Shown here piece after piece: positions 37,857 through 46,710 of a stretch of 64,000 bases of DNA (its first letter is position 1; each line of letters opens with the position of its first letter). The notes beneath the pieces are model-generated. The model searched no databases. It worked only from the letters and a program-made list of their open reading frames with translations, and was not told the origin of the DNA. The position numbers were made by a program, and so were the translations under genes. This DNA is from Sipunculus nudus (Eukaryota > Annelida > Sipuncula > Golfingiida > Sipunculidae): NCBI GenBank assembly GCA_026874595.1, contig CM049315.1, positions 79,564,065 through 79,628,064 of the forward strand, given 5' to 3'.

Positions 37857-40721
37857 AGATGTTGGGTCTAAAAATCACCCTTTTTCACAAATACCAGCTT
37901 GTGTGGAATAAGGATTGCAACTCATCCTGTTATAGAGGTCACCATAATGGAGCCCTTGTATAGGTTGGCCAGATGTGTCATGGGTATGTACCTGCTGAAC
38001 TCGGCCGGTTTTGTACATCAGGCTGCAGTTGGCCTTGCTGGGCTGGGCTGGCAACCTGTGGAGGAATGTTTGAGGCCCTGCATCAGTCCTCACGCTGTGG
38101 TCAGTGGATCTCTATCTTCCTGTTGAATATAAAACAGTTTGAATTGATCAGATCAGTTAATTAATGGTCCATGAAAACACAAGATTCCCTCCAATTATGC
38201 ATCAGCAAAATTCCAATGAGAAAAGTTGTTCTAGAAAAAGTATAAAATTTGCTTTCAGAACTGGAAGGCCTGGAATTGGAGAGAGAATTGAAGGCTAATG
38301 GAGCCCAGGTGTAGGTTGGCCAGATGTGTCAAGGGTAAGTACCTGCTGAACTCCCCTGCTTTTGTACAACAGGCTGCAGTTGGCCTTGCTGGGCTGGGCT
38401 GGCAACCTGTGGAGGAATGTTGGAGGCCCTGCATCAGTCCTCACGCTGTGTTCAGTGGATCTCTATCTTCCTGCTGAATATAAAACAGTCTGAATTGATC
38501 AGATCAGTTAATTAATGGTCCATGAAAACACAGATTCACTCCAATTATGCATCAACAAAATTCTAATGAGAAAAGTTGCTTCAAAATTTAGTTTAAAATT
38601 AGCAAAATTTGGTTTCAGAAATGGAAGGCCTAGATGTTGGGTCTAAAATTCACCCTTTTTCACAAATACCAGCTTGTGTGGAATAAGGATTGCAATTCAT
38701 CCTGTCATGGAGGTCACCATAATGGAGCCCAGGTGTAGGTTGGCCAGATGTGTCATGGGTATGTACCTGCTGAACTCGGACGGTTTTGTACAACAGACTG
38801 CAGTTGGCCTTGCTGGGCTGGGCTGGCAACCTGTGGAGGAATGTTTGAGGCCCTGCATCAGTCCTCACGCTGTGTTCAGTAGATCTCTATCTTCCTGCTG
38901 AATATAAAACAGTTTGAATTGATCAGATCAGTTAATTAATGGTCCATGAAAACACAGATTCACTCCAATTATGCATCAACAAAATTCCAATGAGTAAAGT
39001 TGCTTCCAAATTTAGTTTAAAATTAGCAAAATTTGGTTTCAGAAATGGAAGGCCTAGATGTTGGGTCTAAAAATCACCCTTTTTCACAAATACCAGCTTG
39101 TGTGGAATAAGGATTGCAACTCATCCTGTTATAGAGGTCACCATAATGGAGCCCAGGTATAGGTTGGCCAGATGTGTCATGGGTATGTACCTGCTGAACT
39201 CGGCCTGTTTTGTACATCAGGCTGCAGTTGGCCTTGCTGGGCTGGGCTGGCAACCTGTGGAGGAATGTTGGAGGCCCTCCATCAGTCCTCACGCTGTGGT
39301 CAGTGGATCTCTATCTTCCTGTTGAATATAAAACAGTTTGAATTGATCAGATCAGTTAATTAATGGTCCATGAAAACACAAGATTCCCTTCAATTATGCC
39401 TCAGCAAAATTCCAATGAGAAAAGTTGTTTTAGAAAAAGTTTAAAATTTGCTTTCAGAACTGAAAGGCCTGGAATTGGAGAGAGAATTGAAGGCTAAACT
39501 GAATCAGAAGAACTTCCTTACAAATATGTATATGCCTGGCCCCATAGTCAGCTGTTACACTTGGCCTTGTTGGGCTGGGCTGGGCTGGCAACCTGTAGAG
39601 GAATGTTGAAGGCCCTGCATCAGTCCTCACGCTGTGGTCAGTGGAACACTATCTTCCTGTGGAATATAAAAAACAGTTTGAATTGATTAGATCAGTTGAT
39701 TAATGGTAAATGAAAACACAGGTTCACTCCAATTATGCATTAACAAAATTCCAATCAGAAAAGTTGCTACAAGAAAATAAGTTTAAAATTAGTAAAATTT
39801 GGTTTCAGAAATGGAAGGCCTAGATTTTGGGTCTAAAAATCACCCTTTTTAACAAATACCAGCTTGTGTGGAATAAGGATTGCAACTCATCCTGTTATAG
39901 AGGTCACCATAATGGAGCCCCAGGTATAGGTTGGCCAGATGTGTCATGAGTATGTACCTGCTGAACTCGGCCTGTTTTGTACATCAGGCTGCAGTTCGCC
40001 TTGCTGGGCTGGGCTGGCAACCTGTGGAGGAATGTTTGAGGCCCTGCATCAGTCCTCACGCTGTGGTCAGTGGATCTCTATCTTCCTGTTGAATATAAAA
40101 CAGTTTGAATTGATCAGATCAGTTAATTAATGGTCCATGAAAACACAAGATTCCCTCCAATTATGCATCAGCAAAATTCCAATGAGAAAAGTTGTTCTAG
40201 AAAAAGTATAAAATTTGCTTTCAGAACTGGAAGGCCTGGAATTGGAGAGAGAATTGAAGGCTAATGGAGCCCAGGTGTAGGTTGGCCAGATGTGTCAAGG
40301 GTAAGTACCTGCTGAACTCCCCTGCTTTTGTACAACAGGCTGCAGTTGGCCTTGCTGGGCTGGGCTGGCAACCTGTGGAGGAATGTTGGAGGCCCTGCAT
40401 CAGTCCTCACGCTGTGGTCAGTGGATCTCTATCTTCCTGTTGAATATAAAACAGTTTGAATTGATCAGAGCAGTTAATTAATGGTCCATGAAAACACAAG
40501 ATTCCCTTCAATTATGCCTCAGCAAAATTCTAATGAGAAAAGTTGTTCTAGAAAAAGTTTAAAATTTGCTTTCAGAACTGTAAGGCCTGGAATTGGAGAG
40601 AGAATTGAAGGCTAAACCTGAATCAGAAGAACTTCCTTACAAATATGTATATGCCTGGCCCCCATAGTCAGCTGTTACACTTGGCCTTGTTGGGCTGGGC
40701 TGGGCTGGCAACCTGTAGAGG
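37857..40721. repeat. Array 1 super-repeat, copy 3, truncated by the gap
   Basis: This follows copy 2 in phase with the markers at about 37957 (gcccttgtatagg), 38993 (gagtaaagttgc), 39947 (catgagtatg) and 40466 (gatcagagcag). It ends mid-monomer, in the C unit at gcaacctgtagagg, against the run of N. The last 0.8 kb has three extra C bases not found in any other copy (in the runs ending near 39921, 40618 and 40663), which looks like poor consensus at a contig end. Confidence 0.85.
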
Positions 40722-41221
40722 NNNNNNNNNNNNNNNNNNNNNNNNNNNNNNNNNNNNNNNNNNNNNNNNNNNNNNNNNNNNNNNNNNNNNNNNNNNNNNN
40801 NNNNNNNNNNNNNNNNNNNNNNNNNNNNNNNNNNNNNNNNNNNNNNNNNNNNNNNNNNNNNNNNNNNNNNNNNNNNNNNNNNNNNNNNNNNNNNNNNNNN
40901 NNNNNNNNNNNNNNNNNNNNNNNNNNNNNNNNNNNNNNNNNNNNNNNNNNNNNNNNNNNNNNNNNNNNNNNNNNNNNNNNNNNNNNNNNNNNNNNNNNNN
41001 NNNNNNNNNNNNNNNNNNNNNNNNNNNNNNNNNNNNNNNNNNNNNNNNNNNNNNNNNNNNNNNNNNNNNNNNNNNNNNNNNNNNNNNNNNNNNNNNNNNN
41101 NNNNNNNNNNNNNNNNNNNNNNNNNNNNNNNNNNNNNNNNNNNNNNNNNNNNNNNNNNNNNNNNNNNNNNNNNNNNNNNNNNNNNNNNNNNNNNNNNNNN
41201 NNNNNNNNNNNNNNNNNNNNN
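40722..41221. other. Assembly gap, 500 N
   Basis: Exactly 500 N. A round number like this is normally a placeholder for a gap of unknown size. The left flank ends inside a satellite 1 C monomer and the right flank begins inside a 128-bp satellite 2 monomer, so neither array boundary is visible. Reading frames that appear to cross this interval are artefacts. Confidence 0.98.
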
Positions 41222-43583
41222 CAGCCGTTTCTGCACAAATCACGATCTTGTATTACGCAAAAACCGAACTGATTTTTGGCTAAAACGACGTATGTATCTG
41301 GTTCTAAATGGCCTGGTGAAGCTTCTGAATTGCTTCTTTTCCAATTTAAATCTGCCATATTTGCCCAACACACGATCTTGTATTACGCGAAAACCGAGCA
41401 AATCCGGCGAGCGACGTTTGGAACAGGTCAAAAATAGCCTAATGAAGCTTCTGAATTGCTCCTTCCGCAATTTATATCGGCAATTTTTGCACAAAACACG
41501 ATCTTGTAAAACGCAGAAACTGAGCTGATTTAGGCAAAAAACGATATTTGTAACTGGTTGTAAATGGCCTAATGAAGTTTCTAAAAGGCTTCTATTGCAG
41601 TTCAAATCAGCCGTTTCTGCACAAATCACGATTTTGTATTACGCAAAAACCGAACTGATTTCGCAAAAACGACGTATGTATCTGGTTCTAAATGAATGGC
41701 TAATTAAGCTTCAAAATTACTTCTTTTGCAATTTAAAGCTGCTTTCCACAACACACGATCCTGAATTAGGCAAACACCTAGCTGATTTCGGCGTGATCGA
41801 TGTTAGTACCCGGTTCTAAATGGCCTAATGAAGCTTCTGAATTGCTCCTTCCGCAATTTATATCGGCAATTTTTGCACAAAACACGATCTTGTAAAACGC
41901 AGAAACTGAGCTGATTTCGGTAAAAAAAACGATATTTGTAACCGGTTCTAAATGGCCAAATGAAGTTTCTAAAACGCTTCTTTTGCAGTTTAAATCGGTC
42001 ATCTTTGCACAACACACGATTTTGTATTACGCAAAAAAACCGAGCTGATTTCAGCAAAAACGACGTTGCTAACAGGTTCTTAATGGCCTATTGAAGTTTC
42101 TAAAACGCTTCTATTGCAGTTTAAATCAGGCGTTTCTGCACAAATCACGATCTTGTATTACGCAAAAACCGAACTGATTTCGGCAAAAAGGACGTTTGTA
42201 TCTGGTTCTAAATGGCCTAATGAAGCTTCTAAAACGCTTCTTTCGCAGTTTAAATCAGTGATCATTGCACAACAGCCAATCTTGTACTAAGCGAAAATCG
42301 AACTGATTTCGGCAAAAACGACGTTTGTATCTGGTTCTAAATGAATGGCCTAATGAAGCTTCCAAATTGCTTCTTTTGCAATTTAAATCTGCAATTTTTG
42401 CACAACACACGATCCTGAATTAGGCAAAAACCTACCTGATTTCGGCGAGATCGATGTTGCTACCCGGTTCTAAATGGCCTAATGAAGCTATAAAAACGCT
42501 TCTATCGCAGTTTAAATCAGCCATTTCTGCACAAATCACGATCTCGTATTAAGCAAAACCGAACTGATTTCGGCTAAAACGACGTAAGTATCAGGTTCTA
42601 AATGGCCTGATGAAGCTTCTGAATTGCTTCTTTTCCAATTTAAGTCCGCCATATTTGCACAACACACGATCTTGTATTACGCGAAAACCGAGCTTATTCC
42701 GGCGAGCGGCGTTTGGAATAGGTCAAAAATAGCCTAATGAAGCTTCTGAATTGCTCCTTCCGCAATTTATATCGGCAATTTTTGCACAAAACACGATCTT
42801 GTAAAACGCAGAAACCGAGCTGATTTCGGCAAAAAACGATATTTGTAACTGGTTCTAAATGGCCTAATGAAGTTTCCAAAACGCTTCTTTTGCAGTTTAA
42901 ATCGGTCATCTTTGCACAACACACGATTTTGTATTACGCAGAAAAACCGAGCTGATTTCAGCAAAAAAGAACGTTGCTAACTGGTTCTTAATGGCCTGAT
43001 GAAGCTTCTAAAAGGCTTCCTTCGCAGTTTAAATTGGTCATCATTGCACCACACACGATCATGTATAAAGTGAAAACCGAGCTGATTTCGGGAAAAACGA
43101 CGTTCGTAACTGGTTCTAAATGGCCTGATGAAGCTTCTCAATAAACTCTTTAGCAATTTAAATCGGCCATTTTTGCACAACACATGATCTTGTATTACGC
43201 AAAAGCCGAGCTGATTTCGGCAAAAACGACGTTTGTATCTGGTTCTAAATGGCCTAATGAAGCTTCTCAATAGCTTCTTTAGCAATTTAAATCGGTCATC
43301 TTTGCACAACACACGATGTTGTCTTACCCAAAAAAATCGAGCTGATTTCAGCAAAAACGACTTTTCTAACTGGTTCTTAATGGCCTGATAGAGCTTCTGA
43401 AACGCTTCTTTCGCAGTTCAAATCGGTGATCATTGCACAACACCCAATCTTGTACTAAGCGAAAATCGAACTGATTTCGGCAAAAACGACGTATGTATCT
43501 GGTTCTAAATGAATGGCTAATGAAGCTTCTAAATTACTTCTTTTGCAATTTAAAGCTGCTTTCCACATCACACGATCCTGAAT
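41222..43583. repeat. Satellite array 2, left part: about 128-bp tandem monomers
   Basis: Tandem monomers recur with successive cacgat landmarks at 41241, 41371, 41497, 41627, 41754 and 41883, which are steps of 126-130 bp. A typical unit runs gcacaacacacgatcttg, tattacgcaaaaaccgagct, gatttcggcaaaaacgacg, tctggttctaaatggcctaa, gaagcttctgaattgcttc, ttttgcaatttaaatcgg. Many units carry a HindIII site (aagctt). I find no resemblance to satellite 1. The stretch ends where the transposon is inserted; the last monomer (about 43567-43583) continues at 46709. Confidence 0.95.
43582..43583. other. Target-site duplication AT, left copy
   Basis: The array reads cctgaattaggcaaac at unoccupied sites (AT at 41765-41766, 53138-53139 and 58811-58812). 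Here cctgaat is followed by the element, and attaggcaaac resumes at 46709. The bases present on both sides are AT. Confidence 0.8.
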
Positions 43584-43661
43584 AGACCATTTCAGCATTA
43601 CGGGCGCGCATGTGCGATGACCGACCTTGAGCCCAAGGTGAAAGGTCTCCATTACCAAAAC
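43584..43661 (+). repeat. Left terminal inverted repeat
   Basis: The outer 15 bp match the right end perfectly. A poorly conserved middle follows, then a second conserved block (aaggtgaaaggtctcc, then attaccaaaac) matching the inner part of the right repeat. The middle is longer here, giving 78 bp against 68 bp on the right. Confidence 0.85.
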
Positions 43662-43986
43662 AAACTACATGCGGTCCTGACAACTTCTGCCGCTTCGTTT
43701 GTCAGACGCAACAGATACACTATGTTACTTGTTTCTCGGGGTTTAACATGCCTCGTCCCAAACAAAGTCGTTAAACATTGTATCAATGGTACACATGGTT
43801 TGTAAAAACAGAGCCAGCTAGTCTGTGAAAAAAACACAGGAAACCACATGTAAGTTGTGCGAGTTCTGATCAGTGAACAAAGCTAAAAGGCACCCAGGCC
43901 GTGTCACGCGCATGTGGATGCAAGTTGCTAGCAGATCGGCGCGGACATAAACAATTTTTGTTGAAAATAGTATAGACTACACTATA

Positions 43987-43991
<5 letters not shown>

Positions 43992-44029
<38 letters not shown>
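43992..44029. repeat. (AT)n microsatellite
   Basis: An uninterrupted AT dinucleotide run of about 38 bp inside the transposon. Confidence 0.95.
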
Positions 44030-44032
<3 letters not shown>

Positions 44033-44521
44033 AATCATAACATGAATCAATGACTGGAGAAAATTTTACTGATACTGATAGCGGTACATTGTTACAAATG
44101 TGTGAATTAATGACAACTTTAACAGCAGGGATTTCTGTCCAAATAAGTTGTGTGGCTACGTTTAGTTTAATAGTTAATATTTATATAGTATTATAACAGC
44201 ATTACTATAAGTATTAGTAATACTTTGAGCCTGCCTCTCTTTCGTAACATAGAAAAGAAACTTATAATCAGATATATAAATGCATATATATAAATATTTT
44301 AATATATATATGTATATATATATACACACCTAGCCGTTACCATATATTCCTGTTACATGAACTTATTGTCGAATTTTTTTAGCTTTAGCTTGTTAATTCA
44401 TAATTTTTATTAATTCAAAATAACCATATTACTATAAACTTTATTATGATAATTTTTATATAATTTATATTGAACTTTATTATTAATATTATGAAAAGTG
44501 CAGTAGATTGGAGTTTTATAG

Positions 44522-44523
<2 letters not shown>

Positions 44524-44567
<44 letters not shown>
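44524..44567. repeat. (AT)n microsatellite
   Basis: An uninterrupted AT dinucleotide run of about 44 bp, the longest of three in the element. Read in frame it gives a meaningless Tyr-Ile repeat in a short open stretch. Confidence 0.95.
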
Positions 44568-44570
<3 letters not shown>

Positions 44571-44937
44571 ATCAATATGTATTACCCATCTTTTATTTAT
44601 GTTTTATTTATTTTGTTTCTTAAATGTGTGGACACTGGCATTTAGCTCCTCCTTATGATTAATAAAACTATCACACTCAGCAATAACTAATAGTTGAGAT
44701 TTAACAAAAACAAATATCTGTCACTTGCATCATTAAAAGTATCTCACCTAAAAACATTAAATATTACAAAACAGATGTACAGTTGATGAAAAGCCAGAAA
44801 CAGGTGGCACAATGCCTGTCTGATTATGCAAGATATTTGATGAAAAATTGACCCTAAGAAAAATATATTTCATATTTACCATTAGCTTTAAACAGTTTGT
44901 CTGATAGGCCTTCAAAAGCAAATGGGAATACTACGGA

Positions 44938-44947
44938 GGGGGGGGGG
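44938..44947. repeat. G10 homopolymer
   Basis: Ten consecutive G bases in an AT-rich context. A second run of nine G lies at 45024-45032. Run lengths in such tracts are often uncertain in assemblies. Confidence 0.85.
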
Positions 44948-45023
44948 TCAGGCAAGTCTTATTTAGTTATGCCTGATGCCAAGTTTCTGGTAAGGAGTGA
45001 GCCATTTGATACCAATGGGAAAA

Positions 45024-45032
45024 GGGGGGGGG
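45024..45032. repeat. G9 homopolymer
   Basis: Nine consecutive G bases preceded by an A run, about 80 bp downstream of the G10 tract. Confidence 0.85.
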
Positions 45033-45583
45033 TTGAGAAAAAAGCATCATTGCAACATCCTCTAAATAACAATTATGTGCCATGCATCAAATTACAATAT
45101 ATAAAAAGCTATATTTTTTTCTGGCCTGTGCCATTGATTCGAATTAATTAGATTTAAATGGCATACACTTGACCCTTTTACTCATCTGTCAAATTTCTGT
45201 AGGTAGTGGATCAGTAGATATATATTTGATATTCAGTGTATCGGTGTGTATTGTGCTCTTGTCTAACAGCAGCTGGTCCAAAGCACTTGTAGGTAGTAAA
45301 ATTTATTAATTTAATAGTAAAAGTATATTATTTTTAGCATACGTATTATACACTTTGTATTCTAAGGATTCTCAAGAATTGATTAGTGTTGAAACTCCAT
45401 AAAAACTTTAAAATAGGAAAATGTAAGCTGAAAAAGGTGTATGCTATAAAAGGACTTCCATATAGTAAATATATTTGCTTTTTTCCCACTGCGTTTTATT
45501 CATGTTTAAATCGTTCAACTGACATGTCATGTTTAAGTGAAAGGTTTATTTACTGAAAATGATCTGCTTTATTTGTGGTCCAG

Positions 45584-45585
<2 letters not shown>

Positions 45586-45622
<37 letters not shown>
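45586..45622. repeat. (AT)n microsatellite
   Basis: An uninterrupted AT dinucleotide run of about 37 bp inside the transposon. Confidence 0.95.
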
Positions 45623-45623
<1 letters not shown>

Positions 45624-46640
45624 GCCAGTAGCATAATTCATATATAAATATTATATTTCTGCACATGTTAAGAGATGAAATTGACAAATCCATGAAAAGC
45701 TACCATACAAAAACTCTCTAATAATCATATTTTCTTAATTTCTTTGACACTTAAATATTTATCCCAGATCATGAAAGCCATAAACATCTTCAACAGAAGG
45801 CTAATAATATATATTACGCATTAACAGTGACAAATAACAGGGTAAACAGTTATGTTTACAAGTTTTGCATTATAATATATTTTTTAATGTCTTGATATGC
45901 TCCCCTAAAGCTATATTATAATTTATATTTACCATCCCATTACCCAAGAGTTAAAGACATTTTTGTAATTTTTAAATAACAATAATCTTGTCCAGCAGTT
46001 TTGGCTTTTGCATGCTGAACTGTGAAAATTTACGTGAAACATTTCCGTTTTGTCCATGACAGGGTCAGAGAGTTATCAGTATTCATTATTTCCTCAGTGA
46101 TTAGTGTGGATTATTATTAGGAAATATAAAATATTAAAGCATTATCTGGACTAAAGGGAATTATGTCTTGAAATACTGGTCTTCAACATAACAGTATTAT
46201 AATAAACTGTTAATTTTATTAACACAGAAATCATGACACTGAAAATTTGAGATAGTTATAAAGATGCATAAAGTTTATCTAATCTAAATACTAATGATTC
46301 ATAAATGGTTACTAACCTTCATATAAAAGTGTTGACAAAGACATTTCTACAAATAAATAAGTTAAATGTGAAGCACCGTCACGTGTCCACTTGAATATTT
46401 CACCAGTGTGATTCTGTGAGCCACATGGAGTGAGCGACTGCACAAGTGCCAGTATTTGTTACATTTTGTTTAAAAAGGCCAGCAGAAAAGCTCTGACCTA
46501 CTTAGGAGCAATGTGTAACACTTATAAAGGGTGCCATTTTCTATGGGAGGCGTCCACTGAAAATATTAATAGATATATAAAAAGGGTTCGAACGTGACGT
46601 TTCGCCATTTCTGCATTGCACATGCCTGGTCAAGGAACGT

Positions 46641-46708
46641 GTTTTGGTAATGGTGACCTTTGACCCTGACTGGCATGCATTGCGAGTCGCGAGATGCTGA
46701 AATGGTCT
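46641..46708 (-). repeat. Right terminal inverted repeat
   Basis: On the minus strand it begins with the same 15 bp as the left end and finishes with ggtcaccattaccaaaac. It contains tgacctttgaccc at 46654-46666; read on the minus strand this is GGGTCA-A-AGGTCA, two direct half-sites spaced by one base. Confidence 0.85.
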
Positions 46709-46710
46709 AT
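46709..46710. other. Target-site duplication AT, right copy
   Basis: This is the second copy of the AT found at 43582-43583. The satellite monomer resumes here as attaggcaaacacctag, identical to the unoccupied copies. Confidence 0.8.

Larger units (their letters stand above)
1..40721. repeat. Satellite array 1: tandem A/B/C monomers of about 350-424 bp with higher-order structure
   Basis: The whole stretch is tandem copies of one sequence family, always in the same orientation. Each monomer shares a core with a PstI site (ctgcag), a GGGCT-rich run (ttgctgggctgggctggc), a TATA-like gaatataaaacag, and an NsiI site (atgcat) that a few copies have lost (gcctca variant). An aggcct site recurs once per monomer and makes a convenient edge. 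There are 58 A-type units and roughly 100 monomers in all. Tails come in two forms, X (ttctagaaaaagt) and Y (tagtttaaaattagcaaaat). The array has no unique flank on either side: it starts mid-monomer at base 1 and is cut mid-monomer by the gap. I see no transposon proteins, poly-A tails or target duplications that would make it an interspersed repeat. Its function is unknown; a structural heterochromatin or centromere role is inference only. Confidence 0.97.
43662..46640. other. Internal, apparently non-coding region of the transposon
   Basis: About 3 kb of AT-rich sequence with many stops in all frames. Besides the (TA)n tracts and G runs listed separately, there is a looser TA-rich patch around 44270-44331. 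I see no protein motif, tRNA-like head, LTR or recognisable part of either satellite. Confidence 0.7.
43584..46708. mobile_element. Non-autonomous DNA transposon, 3125 bp, with terminal inverted repeats and AT target duplication
   Basis: The ends are perfect inverted repeats over 15 bp (agaccatttcagcat and its complement), extending imperfectly to about 70-78 bp. Removing the element and one AT restores the satellite monomer exactly as seen at three other places in array 2. The interior is AT-rich, with three long (TA)n runs and two G runs, and no reading frame long enough for a transposase; the only open stretches are about 60-85 codons and resemble no protein I know. It is therefore a deletion derivative or other non-autonomous element that would depend on an enzyme encoded elsewhere. 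A 2-bp AT target duplication is, from memory, a property of ISL2EU-type elements; TA would indicate Tc1/mariner, which does not fit the empty sites as well. Superfamily assignment is tentative. Confidence 0.85.

Noticed and set aside
653-40130. Repeated open frames of 63-101 codons on the plus strand and 61-72 on the minus strand in satellite 1
   Set aside because: They recur once per monomer on both strands at the same place. Many begin at TTG or GTG instead of ATG, match no family I know, and simply reflect a stop-poor part of the monomer.
1-40721. TATA-like gaatataaaacag in each satellite 1 monomer as a promoter
   Set aside because: It is an AT-rich word in a repeat, with no downstream gene or other promoter element to support it.
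40637-41373. Four open frames of about 190-230 codons around 40.64-41.37 kb
   Set aside because: They run through the 500 N and are mostly undefined residues.
43617-45151. Short open frames inside the transposon (43617-43805, 43652-43849, 44470-44658, 44897-45151)
   Set aside because: Each is 60-85 codons, one crosses a (TA)n run and another crosses the G10 and G9 runs. None shows transposase or other domain features.
43582-46710. TA target duplication (Tc1/mariner type)
   Set aside because: With TA as the duplication, the restored site would read ctgaatattaggc, which is not found in the array. AT restores ctgaattaggc exactly as at three empty sites.
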